A stretch of DNA of 63,882 nt from Flavobacteriales bacterium 34_180_T64 (GTDB taxonomy: Bacteria > Bacteroidota > Bacteroidia > Flavobacteriales > Flavobacteriaceae). A program made the translations under genes and the position numbers. Of this stretch, positions 54,505 to 62,889 are shown in pieces (position 1 is the stretch's first letter; each line of letters starts with the position of its first letter). Location of the stretch: the NCBI GenBank assembly GCA_002162765.1, contig MAAR01000007.1:1-63882 (forward strand), in the 5' to 3' direction. The notes under the pieces were generated by a model, which worked only from the letters and a program-made list of their open reading frames with translations, searched no databases and was not told the origin of the DNA.

Positions 54505-55818
54505 ATGGATTTAAAAGAAAAACTCTTATCATCATTTTTAGTATTCGAAAATCGAACAGAAATTGATACTCCAGTGCATGACATTAGAAGTGAGGCCATT
54601 AAAACTTTTGAACAGAATGGATTTCCGTCTAAAAAAGAAGAAGATTGGAAGTACACCTCGTTAAATAGTATACTCAAACATGATTATAGTATCTTTCCTA
54701 ATCAAGAAAACGCGTTAGAATATAAGGATGTTAAGCAATATTTTATTCATGATATTGATACCTATAAAATTATATTTATTGATGGTAAATATTCTTCACA
54801 TTTGTCACAAACAACTCATGATGGGATTGATGTCTGTTTAATGTCTGCGGCATTGACCAAAACAAAATATCGCATTCTTATTGAAAACTATTTTAATAAA
54901 ACGGCAGCTAAAGACGGCTTAACATCTCTAAATACTGCGTTTTCAAGTGAAGGTGCTTACATTCACATTCCAAAAAATAAATTGGTAGAGAAGCCAATTC
55001 AAATTATACATTTCTCAACGGGTAATGAGTCCGCTATGATGTTACAGCCTCGCAATCTAATTGTGGTAGACGAAAACTCACATGTGCAAATAATTGAACG
55101 CCATCAAAGTTTAACGGATAACCCAATTTTAACGAACAGCGTCACCGAAATATTTGCTAATAAACGTGCCATAGTAGATTATTATAAGGTTCAAAATGAC
55201 AATCTAAATGCATCCTTAATAGATAATACATTTATAAAACAAAAGCAAGAGAGTCATTGTTCGGTTCATACATTTTCTTTTGGAGGAAAATTAACGCGAA
55301 ATAACCTTAACTTTTATCAACATGGAGAGCGTATCGATTCTACCTTAAAAGGGATTACAATTATTGGTAAAAAGCAACATGTCGACCATAATACTCTAGT
55401 TCATCATATCGAGCCAAATTGTGAAAGTCATCAAGATTATAAAGGTGTTTATGACGACAATGCAACAGGTGTTTTTAATGGTAAAGTTGTTGTTGATAAG
55501 GAGGCACAAAAAACAAATGCATTTCAAGCTAATAATAATATTTTGGTTAGTGATAAAGCTTCAATAAACACGAAGCCTCAATTGGAAATTTTTGCTGATG
55601 ACGTTAAATGTTCACATGGTTGTACAATAGGGCAATTGGATGAAAGTGCTCTGTTTTATATGCGCTCACGCGGAATTCCTGTAAAAGAAGCTAAGGCGTT
55701 AATGATGTATGCCTTTACTAATAACGTATTAAGTTCTGTGAAAATTCCAGAAATGAAACAACGAATTAATAAGTTAATTGCGAAAAAGCTCAATGTAAAT
55801 ATTGGATTTGATTTGTAA
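54505..55818 (+). CDS. sufD: Fe-S cluster assembly protein SufD
   Basis: A 437-residue partner of SufB in the scaffold complex. Residues 36-58 hold the N-terminal FPSKKEEDWKYTSL. The C-terminal beta-helix has HIPKNKLVEKPIQI, the conserved CSHGCTIGQLDESALFYMRSRGI, and a Cys-poor ligand site as usual for SufD. It lacks the SufB cysteine set. Confidence 0.95.
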   Translation: MDLKEKLLSSFLVFENRTEIDTPVHDIRSEAIKTFEQNGFPSKKEEDWKYTSLNSILKHDYSIFPNQENALEYKDVKQYFIHDIDTYKIIFIDGKYSSHLSQTTHDGIDVCLMSAALTKTKYRILIENYFNKTAAKDGLTSLNTAFSSEGAYIHIPKNKLVEKPIQIIHFSTGNESAMMLQPRNLIVVDENSHVQIIERHQSLTDNPILTNSVTEIFANKRAIVDYYKVQNDNLNASLIDNTFIKQKQESHCSVHTFSFGGKLTRNNLNFYQHGERIDSTLKGITIIGKKQHVDHNTLVHHIEPNCESHQDYKGVYDDNATGVFNGKVVVDKEAQKTNAFQANNNILVSDKASINTKPQLEIFADDVKCSHGCTIGQLDESALFYMRSRGIPVKEAKALMMYAFTNNVLSSVKIPEMKQRINKLIAKKLNVNIGFDL

Positions 55819-55850
55819 TTGAATTCATCTAATTTCTTTCAATAACCAAA

Positions 55851-57065
55851 ATGTTTAAAGTAGAAGATTTAAGACATGATTTTCCAATTCTTTCGCGTAA
55901 AGTAAATGGTAAGCCCTTAGTGTATTTTGATAATGCAGCAACGTCTCAAACACCTCAAGTCGTTATAGATACTATTGTAGATTATTATAGTAATTACAAC
56001 GCAAATATTCATAGAGGGGTTCATACCTTAAGTCAAGAAGCTACTGATCTATATGAAAATGCTAGAGTAAAAATTCAAGAACATTTTAATGCTGAGTTTG
56101 CACACGAAATTATACTAACATCAGGTACAACGCACAGTATCAATTTGGTCGCCAATGGGTTTAAGGATTTATTGAAAAAGAGCGATGAAGTAATTGTTTC
56201 AGCCTTAGAACATCATAGTAATATTGTGCCTTGGCAAATGCTATGTGAACAAACAGGTGCTGTATTAAAAGTGATTCCAATGAATCAGGAAGGTGAATTA
56301 ATCATGTCCGAATATGAAAATTTGCTCTCCAACAAAACGAAATTGGTATTTGTAAACCATATATCAAACGCATTAGGAACAATCAACCCTATTGAAGATA
56401 TAATAAGTAAAGCACATGAGGTTGGTGCTGCTGTATTAATAGATGGAGCGCAAGCTTGTCCACATTTAATTCCTGATGTTCAAGCTCTAGATGTAGATTT
56501 CTATGTGGCTTCTGCTCATAAAATGTGTGGTCCTACTGGCGTAGGCATGTTATATGGTAAAGAGTCATGGCTTAAAAAGCTACCTCCTTATCAAGGTGGA
56601 GGGGAAATGATTGCTGAGGTGACCTTTGAAAAAACCTCTTACGCAGATCTTCCACACAAATTCGAAGCTGGCACACCCAACATTTGTGGAGGTATTGCTT
56701 TTGGTGCCGCCATCGAATATATGAATTCCATTGGGTTTCATAATATTGCTCAATATGAACTGGAACTTCTGGATTATGCCACAAATCAGTTATTATCAAT
56801 TGAAGGCGTGAAAATATATGGGACTTCTCAACATAAGACTTCTTTGATATCCTTTAATTTGGAAGGAATCCATCCGTATGACATAGGTGCAATTTTGGAC
56901 AAATTAGGAATCGCTGTACGAACGGGTCATCATTGTGCGCAACCCATCATGGAATTTTATAATATTCCAGGAACCATTCGAGCATCTTTTGCATTTTACA
57001 ATACTAAGGAAGAGATTGATATGTTTATCGAAGGATTGAAAAAAGCGAAAATGATGTTGTCTTAG
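55851..57065 (+). CDS. sufS: Cysteine desulfurase SufS
   Basis: A 404-residue PLP enzyme supplying sulfur for clusters. PLP-Lys224 (SAHKMCGPTG), catalytic Cys362 in RTGHHCAQP, and the class-II features FDNAATSQTP and HHSNIVPWQ are present. Its sulfur acceptor would be the SufE encoded two genes on. Confidence 0.96.
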   Translation: MFKVEDLRHDFPILSRKVNGKPLVYFDNAATSQTPQVVIDTIVDYYSNYNANIHRGVHTLSQEATDLYENARVKIQEHFNAEFAHEIILTSGTTHSINLVANGFKDLLKKSDEVIVSALEHHSNIVPWQMLCEQTGAVLKVIPMNQEGELIMSEYENLLSNKTKLVFVNHISNALGTINPIEDIISKAHEVGAAVLIDGAQACPHLIPDVQALDVDFYVASAHKMCGPTGVGMLYGKESWLKKLPPYQGGGEMIAEVTFEKTSYADLPHKFEAGTPNICGGIAFGAAIEYMNSIGFHNIAQYELELLDYATNQLLSIEGVKIYGTSQHKTSLISFNLEGIHPYDIGAILDKLGIAVRTGHHCAQPIMEFYNIPGTIRASFAFYNTKEEIDMFIEGLKKAKMMLS

Positions 57066-57181
57066 CTTTAGATAAACATAATAATTTTAAAAACCTGAAA
57101 ATCAATCGATTAGTGTTTATTATATAATGGTTTTAACAGTTTGGCTCCTTTTTTGTATATTAAATTTTAAACCTTAATATC

Positions 57182-57985
57182 ATGAAGACTATGAAACTTA
57201 TAACACTTATATTAACGGTGTTCTTTCTTAAATCTTGTGGGAATACTAAAGAAATTGCGAGTACGCAAAACAACAAAAGCATTCAAAACATGGAAGTAGT
57301 TTCTGGAGCTTATGAAATTGCTAAAATTGGTGCAGACGACATCTTTCCAGTAGAACTTTCTTTGGAATTTGATTCGAAAACGAATAAAGTGTCAGGATTC
57401 TCAGGATGCAATAATTTTACGGGAACATATTCAATTGATGGGAGTCATATTTCTGTTTCACAATTAATTACTACGCAAGCCTTTTGTAAACCTAAAATTA
57501 ATCAATTTGAACGAAAATTTCTGGAATATTTAACAAACGCTAGTTCTTATAAAATTGTAAACGATGAATTGATTTTGATACGGGACAATAAAGACACTTT
57601 ACACGCAAATAAAAGGAAATCAAAAACTGTATTTACATATCAACAAACCACTCGGGGGTTTTTTGAAAAAATATGGGTTACAAAGGATTCTATTACGATT
57701 AGTAATGATAGAGATTTAATAGATACTAAAGCTGCGGTTTGTAATGAAGAAGATTGGGAATTACTTATGTCATTATATAAAAACATTGATGTTAATACAA
57801 TAAGCGAGTTGGAACCTCCAAGCAAAACATTCCAATTTGATGCTGCTGCAATGGCAACCGTAGAAATAGATATTGACAGCGATAATTATAAAACTAAAAT
57901 TTTCGATCATGGTCGTCCTCCTAAATCTATAGAGGAACTTGTTAATAAACTGTTATCCATGAAAAAGATGATGCTAAAGGAATAG
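57182..57985 (+). CDS. META-domain (HslJ-like) lipoprotein
   Basis: A 267-residue lipoprotein with lipobox FLKSCG (Cys19). The META domain (about 40-145) has LSLEFDSK, GFSGCNNFTGTYSIDGS and QAFCKPK. META proteins are linked to motility, heat shock or novobiocin resistance in other bacteria. The C-terminal half (about 150-267) is another beta/alpha domain that I do not recognise. It lies between sufS and sufE, on the same strand, after a 116-nt gap, so it may have its own promoter. A role in Fe-S assembly is not evident. Confidence 0.75.
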   Translation: MKTMKLITLILTVFFLKSCGNTKEIASTQNNKSIQNMEVVSGAYEIAKIGADDIFPVELSLEFDSKTNKVSGFSGCNNFTGTYSIDGSHISVSQLITTQAFCKPKINQFERKFLEYLTNASSYKIVNDELILIRDNKDTLHANKRKSKTVFTYQQTTRGFFEKIWVTKDSITISNDRDLIDTKAAVCNEEDWELLMSLYKNIDVNTISELEPPSKTFQFDAAAMATVEIDIDSDNYKTKIFDHGRPPKSIEELVNKLLSMKKMMLKE

Positions 57986-58016
57986 ATAAATTGTATTTTT
58001 GCTTAAAACTGTTTTG

Positions 58017-58439
58017 ATGACAATAAAAGAGATACAAAACGAACTTATTGATGAGTTTTCAATGTTTGAAGACTGGGAAGAACGTTACCAGTATATGATT
58101 GATTTAGGTAAGGATTTACCGCTTATTGATGCTCAATTTAAAACGAAAGATAATATCATCAAAGGCTGTCAAAGTAAAGTTTGGGTGCATGCTGAGATGC
58201 AAAACGGGAGAGTAGTTTTTACTGCTGATAGCGATGCTATAATTACAAAAGGAATCATAGCTATTTTAATTCGTACGTTTTCTAATCAGCAACCAAATGA
58301 TATCATTGAAGCGAATACAGGCTTTATAGATGAAATAGGACTTAAAGAACATTTGTCTCCAACACGAGCAAATGGTTTGGTGAGTATGATAAAGCAACTA
58401 AAAATATATGCTATTGCATATCAAACACAATTGAATTAA
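58017..58439 (+). CDS. sufE: SufE sulfur acceptor
   Basis: A 140-residue protein that accepts persulfide from SufS and passes it to SufB. Catalytic Cys51 lies in KGCQSKVWV. The start is ATG 58017 (MTIKEIQNEL) rather than the 57999 frame, which puts the cysteine at the E. coli position 51. Confidence 0.95.
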   Translation: MTIKEIQNELIDEFSMFEDWEERYQYMIDLGKDLPLIDAQFKTKDNIIKGCQSKVWVHAEMQNGRVVFTADSDAIITKGIIAILIRTFSNQQPNDIIEANTGFIDEIGLKEHLSPTRANGLVSMIKQLKIYAIAYQTQLN

Positions 58440-58440
58440 A

Positions 58441-58764
58441 ATGGAAACTACAATAGATACCAATGCCCTTGGAGAGAAAATCGTAAAAGTCATAAAAACA
58501 ATTTACGATCCAGAAATCCCTGTTGATATTTATGAACTTGGTTTAATTTACGATGTATTTGTAAATGAAGATTTAGACGTAAAAATATTGATGACTTTAA
58601 CGACACCTAATTGTCCGGTTGCTGAAACGCTCCCGCTTGAAGTTGAAGAAAAAGTAAAATCACTTAACGACGTTAAAAGCGCAGAAGTAGAAATAACTTT
58701 TGACCCCCCTTGGAGTCAAGATTTAATGAGTGAAGAGGCAAAATTAGAATTAGGAATGCTCTAA
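58441..58764 (+). CDS. sufT: SUF-associated DUF59/MIP18 protein
   Basis: A 107-residue protein of the MIP18/PaaD-like family, a late Fe-S maturation factor. Motifs: KTIYDPEIPVDIYELGLIYDV, TLTTPNCPVAETLP with the conserved Cys, and FDPPWSQDLMSEEA. It starts one base after the sufE stop and is followed by a DUF2480 gene three bases on. Confidence 0.93.
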   Translation: METTIDTNALGEKIVKVIKTIYDPEIPVDIYELGLIYDVFVNEDLDVKILMTLTTPNCPVAETLPLEVEEKVKSLNDVKSAEVEITFDPPWSQDLMSEEAKLELGML

Positions 58765-58766
58765 CA

Positions 58767-59273
58767 ATGTCAGATGAAATTATAAATAGAGTCGCCAGTA
58801 GTAGCTTAGTAGTTTTTGATTTAGAAGACTATTATCCTGATGGAGAGCGCATTTTATTTGATATAAAAGAATGGCTTTATAAAGGTCTTGTTTTAAGAGA
58901 AAAGGAGTTTAGAGATCAGGTTAAGAATCATAATTGGAAGCAATATCAAGACACATACGTTGCCCTTATGTGTTCAACTGATGCTATTGTTCCTGCCTGG
59001 GCTTTTATGCTGCTAAGTATTCAATTGGAGCCGTACGTAAAGAAGAGTTTGATTGGTACTCTGGAAACCTTAGAACTTAGTATTTATCAAGATATCATAT
59101 TTAATCTCGATGTTTCTGCCTATAAAAACAAACCTATTATTATAAAGGGATGTTCTCATAAACCCGTTCCCGATAATGCATATGTTTTATTGTCTCAAAA
59201 ATTAAAACCAATTGCAAAATCTATTATGTATGGTGAGGCCTGTTCTTCTGTGCCGCTTTTCAAGAAAAAATAA
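58767..59273 (+). CDS. DUF2480 family protein
   Basis: A 168-residue cytoplasmic protein of the Bacteroidota DUF2480 family. The N-terminus VVFDLEDYYP and the C-terminal GCSHKPVPDNAYVLLSQKL motif, rich in Cys and His, are visible. It ends the SUF operon. Function is unknown; its conserved Cys/His and position suggest a role in Fe-S maturation. Confidence 0.85.
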   Translation: MSDEIINRVASSSLVVFDLEDYYPDGERILFDIKEWLYKGLVLREKEFRDQVKNHNWKQYQDTYVALMCSTDAIVPAWAFMLLSIQLEPYVKKSLIGTLETLELSIYQDIIFNLDVSAYKNKPIIIKGCSHKPVPDNAYVLLSQKLKPIAKSIMYGEACSSVPLFKKK

Positions 59274-59340
59274 TTTCATTTATAAGTGACTTTTAATTTG
59301 AGTTAGGTGTCCAACATTAAGACATATAAGGATACCTTAA

Positions 59341-59371
59341 TTTGAGTTGAATTGATGATGCCCTATATTTG
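59341..59371 (+). promoter_or_regulatory. Promoter of the DUF3078 gene
   Basis: TTTG at 59341-59344 and TATATTTG at 59364-59371 with 19 nt spacing. The ATG is 37 nt downstream. The string TTAATTTGAGTT occurs twice in this gap (near 59290 and 59338), the second copy containing the -33 box. Confidence 0.85.
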
Positions 59372-59407
59372 TAATTCCTTTTATTAAGAAATTTTTAATT
59401 AAAAACT

Positions 59408-60349
59408 ATGAACAAAAAATTACTTTTTACAACGCTATTAGTGTTATCTATATCTTTTGGTTTTTCACAAACTAAAGAAGAGTTAGAAGATGTATTAAAA
59501 ATCAAGAAAGATTCTATAAGCGCAATTCAAGGACGCGCTGATGCAATTCAAGGGCAAATAGATACGCTGCCAGGTTGGAGAGTTGGAGCTTTTGGGACTA
59601 TTGGGGGGAGTTTATCAAATTTCAACAATTGGTATTCTCAAGGCACGCCGAATAATTCATCTGGAAATATCGGATTTACTGTAAATGGATATGCTAATTT
59701 AATTCAAGATAAATTCTTTTGGAGAAATTCTCTAACTACAAATTTTAATTGGGTGAAGTTGGATAATAAGGACACCGATTTAGATGATGATGATTTCAAG
59801 CCAACAACAGATGTGTTTAGCCTTAGTTCTTTATATGGAAGAAAATTAAGTGATAAATGGGCGGTATCAGCATTAACTGAATATAGAACCACATTGTTAG
59901 ATAATTTTAATGATCCAGGGTATTTAGATTTTGGTATTGGTTTGACATGGACGCCACTTACCGATTTAATTGTAGTAATTCATCCATTAAACTACAATTT
60001 TGTATTTAGTGATGGAGATACTGTTTTTGACTCGTCTCTAGGAGCAAAAATTGTTGCTGATTATACCCGACAAATTGGAGCCATTAATTTTAAATCGAAT
60101 TTATCAATGTTTCAAAGTTATAAGAATGGTGACTTGTCAAACTGGACTTGGACAAATTCATTTGGATACACACTTTGGAAAATGATTGGTGTCGGATTTG
60201 ATTTTGGATTGAGAAGTAACAAACAAGAAGCGCTTAACTATGCTTTAGGACAGTATGATCCTATGGGAACGAGTGCTATTCCAACGTTCGATAATGTTGA
60301 TAATGATTTACAAACATATTGGACTTTAGGATTGAGTTACAATTTCTAA
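59408..60349 (+). CDS. DUF3078 outer-membrane protein
   Basis: A 313-residue secreted protein with a signal peptide (1-21, ending FGFSQ), a coiled segment (about 24-52), then an all-beta barrel-like domain with aromatic-rich strands (WRVGAFGTIGGSLSNFNNW, ALTEYRTTLLD, WTLGLSYNF). The final Phe agrees with outer-membrane barrel assembly. Bacteroidota-specific family, function unknown. A bidirectional terminator follows. Confidence 0.88.
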   Translation: MNKKLLFTTLLVLSISFGFSQTKEELEDVLKIKKDSISAIQGRADAIQGQIDTLPGWRVGAFGTIGGSLSNFNNWYSQGTPNNSSGNIGFTVNGYANLIQDKFFWRNSLTTNFNWVKLDNKDTDLDDDDFKPTTDVFSLSSLYGRKLSDKWAVSALTEYRTTLLDNFNDPGYLDFGIGLTWTPLTDLIVVIHPLNYNFVFSDGDTVFDSSLGAKIVADYTRQIGAINFKSNLSMFQSYKNGDLSNWTWTNSFGYTLWKMIGVGFDFGLRSNKQEALNYALGQYDPMGTSAIPTFDNVDNDLQTYWTLGLSYNF

Positions 60350-60370
60350 CGTAGACAATATATGGTTATA

Positions 60371-60400
60371 AAAAAACGCACCTATTAGGTGCGTTTTTTA
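60371..60400. terminator. Bidirectional terminator between DUF3078 gene and hflX
   Basis: Stem AAAAAACGCACCT / AGGTGCGTTTTTT with a tiny loop, between convergent genes. Confidence 0.9.
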
Positions 60401-60401
60401 T

Positions 60402-61610
60402 TTATTCTTCAGTATAATCTGGATATAAGAAGTGGTTATAAGGAAATCGTGTCACATGTATTTCTCGTACTTCATCATAGACACGTTTACGAAACACTTC
60501 GAGATTTTGTTTATTCAAAGCAGAAATAAAAAGCGCATTATTACCAACTTTATGCATCCAAGTGTTTTTCCATTCTTCTAATGAGTAATTAGCTCCCGTT
60601 CTGACATTAATTAAATCATCAGCATCAAAAGGCTCTGCTTCATAAGCATCAATTTTATTGAATACCATAATTGTTGGCTTACCAGCACTCTCTATCTCGT
60701 CTAAAATATGATTTACAGATTCAATGTGCTCTTCAAAATTTGGATGTGAAATATCAACAACATGAAGTAATAAGTCGGCTTCTCTAACCTCATCTAAGGT
60801 ACTCTTGAAAGACTCCACCAGTTGGGTTGGTAGTTTTCTAATAAACCCAACAGTATCAGTTAACAAAAAGGGAAGGTTTTGAATGACAACCTTTCTAACG
60901 GTAGTATCTAAAGTTGCAAAAAGCTTGTTTTCTGCAAAGACTTTGCTCTTGCTAACAACATTCATTAAAGTCGATTTCCCAACATTGGTATATCCAACAA
61001 GTGCTACGCGAACCATTTTACCTCGATTTCCACGCTGCACACTCATTTGTTTATCTATAATTTTAATACGTGCTTTTAGTAGTGCAATTTTATCACGTAC
61101 AATACGTCTATCTGTTTCAATTTCAGTTTCACCTGGACCACGCATTCCAATACCACCTTTTTGGCGTTCAAGGTGAGTCCACATCCCTCTTAATCTAGGT
61201 AATAAATATTCACATTGTGCTAATTCTACTTGTGTTCTGGCATAGCTGGTTTGGGCGCGTTGTGCAAAAATATCAAGTATTAAATTAGTTCTATCCAGAA
61301 CCTTACAATTTAATATGGCGCTAATATTTCGTTCCTGTGCTGATGAAAGTTCATCATCAAAGATGGCTGTCCCAATGCCGTTTTCTTCTATAAAGACACG
61401 TACATCTTCTATTTTACCAGTCCCAATAAATGTTTTAGGGTTAGGCATTTCCATTTTTTGAGAGAACCGCTTAATGACTTCTCCTCCAGCCGTGTAAGTA
61501 AGAAACTCGAGTTCGTCCATGTACTCTTTGGACTTCACCTCATCCTGAGCTTTAGTAATTATTCCTATTAAGACGGCTTTTTCTAAAGTAGTATCTTTCT
61601 TCTCTATCAT
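60402..61610 (-). CDS. hflX: Ribosome-associated GTPase HflX
   Basis: A 402-residue GTPase that acts on ribosomes. Domain one (about 60-190) has the family signature GGIGMRGPGETEIETDRR. The GTP-binding domain has GYTNVGKSTLMN, LLTDTVGFI (G3), VFNKID (G4) and SALN (G5). Length is normal. A TAACTTTG box at 61628-61635 lies 17 nt ahead of the ATG. Confidence 0.95.
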   Translation of the reverse strand: MIEKKDTTLEKAVLIGIITKAQDEVKSKEYMDELEFLTYTAGGEVIKRFSQKMEMPNPKTFIGTGKIEDVRVFIEENGIGTAIFDDELSSAQERNISAILNCKVLDRTNLILDIFAQRAQTSYARTQVELAQCEYLLPRLRGMWTHLERQKGGIGMRGPGETEIETDRRIVRDKIALLKARIKIIDKQMSVQRGNRGKMVRVALVGYTNVGKSTLMNVVSKSKVFAENKLFATLDTTVRKVVIQNLPFLLTDTVGFIRKLPTQLVESFKSTLDEVREADLLLHVVDISHPNFEEHIESVNHILDEIESAGKPTIMVFNKIDAYEAEPFDADDLINVRTGANYSLEEWKNTWMHKVGNNALFISALNKQNLEVFRKRVYDEVREIHVTRFPYNHFLYPDYTEE

Positions 61611-61627
61611 TGCATATAAATATTATG

Positions 61628-61635
61628 CAAAGTTA
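61628..61635 (-). promoter_or_regulatory. Possible -7 element of hflX
   Basis: Minus-strand TAACTTTG matches TAnnTTTG. No -33 partner is seen. Confidence 0.35.
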
Positions 61636-61686
61636 AGCAAATGAATGCTTGCGATTTACTATTTTTAAAACTTAAATCTCAGAAGC

Positions 61687-62643
61687 GTGACTACAGGAAC
61701 ATCTAATTTTGAGTCTTTGACTATTGCCTTTTATAATATTGAAAATTTATTTGACATTTATGATGATAAGCGTACGAATGACAATGATTTTTTGCCAACT
61801 TCAGACAAACGCTGGACGCAAAAAAGATATGATAGAAAAATATATAAATTAGGGGCGGTTATTTCTAAAATAGGCTTCAATGTTACTGGACAACCACCTG
61901 CTATTATTGGTCTTGCAGAAGTTGAAAATAAAAAGGTAATCCAAGATTTATTAGAAAGTGAGGATCTAAAAGAGTATCACTATAAATATGTGCATTTCGA
62001 TTCAAATGATGAAAGAGGAATCGATGTCGCACTATTATATAATGACGATCTGTTCAAAGTACTGTCATCAGAAATATTTACTGTACTTCTAGAAGATGAT
62101 GATGGCAATCGAGATTTTACAAGAGACATTTTGTTGGTTTCAGGGAGTTTAAATGGCGAAGATATACATGTTGTCGTGAATCATTGGCCTTCAAGACGTG
62201 AAGGCGAAAAAGAATCAGCTCCTAAGAGATTTGAATCCGCAAAAAAAGCAAATGAAGTTCTGGTTAAGCTTCACGACAACCATAGTGATCCAAAAGTGAT
62301 TGTGATGGGAGATTTTAATGACAATCCAAATGATGAAAGCGTAAAGTTCTTGACTAATGAGCAGTCCTTATTTAATCCAATGGAAACTTTATTTAGTTAT
62401 GAAGAAGGCAGTTTAAATCATAAGTTTAAATGGAACCTCTTTGACCAAATTATGATTACAACTAATTTTTTTGAAACCAAGAAAGATGCATGCAAATTTG
62501 ATGAGGCTCATATTTTTGGAGATAAGTTTTTAACACAGTATAACGGAAAATTTGAAGGACATCCGTATAGAACCTATGTAGGTAAAAAATATAAAGGTGG
62601 TTTTAGTGATCATTTCCCCGTTTTTATCATTCTAAAATGGTAG
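61687..62643 (+). CDS. Endonuclease/exonuclease/phosphatase family protein
   Basis: A 318-residue protein of the exonuclease III/DNase I-like fold. Motifs in order: ITAFYNIENLFD-like start (IAFYNIENL), GLAEVENK (metal Glu), VNHWPSR, VMGDFNDNP (Asp-Asn) and SDHFPVF (catalytic His). It begins with GTG; no signal peptide is present. Phosphodiesterase activity on nucleic acid, sugar phosphates or lipids is possible; the exact substrate is unknown. Confidence 0.85.
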   Translation: MTTGTSNFESLTIAFYNIENLFDIYDDKRTNDNDFLPTSDKRWTQKRYDRKIYKLGAVISKIGFNVTGQPPAIIGLAEVENKKVIQDLLESEDLKEYHYKYVHFDSNDERGIDVALLYNDDLFKVLSSEIFTVLLEDDDGNRDFTRDILLVSGSLNGEDIHVVVNHWPSRREGEKESAPKRFESAKKANEVLVKLHDNHSDPKVIVMGDFNDNPNDESVKFLTNEQSLFNPMETLFSYEEGSLNHKFKWNLFDQIMITTNFFETKKDACKFDEAHIFGDKFLTQYNGKFEGHPYRTYVGKKYKGGFSDHFPVFIILKW

Positions 62644-62889
62644 GAGTAATTTGACATTGTTAATTCTGTTTTCTTTTTATCGATAATAAATGCACTTCAT
62701 CTATTATAGCAATGTTAATACTATGTTAACTGTCATTTTTTTTATCTTCGGAAGCTAATAACAACGCTCCAAATGTTACTTATTTACGTAATGAACTTGT
62801 TAAAAAAATTGACTAAAATTTCAAAACATTTATAATCAATGATTTATGAATTGTTTGAAATGAAAAACTAATTAAACTAATCAACACAA
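62644..62889. other. Promoter-bearing intergenic region
   Basis: A 246-nt AT-rich gap upstream of a large secreted gene. A near-match to the -7 box (TATCTTCG, 62743-62750) is visible, but no good -33. Otherwise I see nothing supported. Confidence 0.4.
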
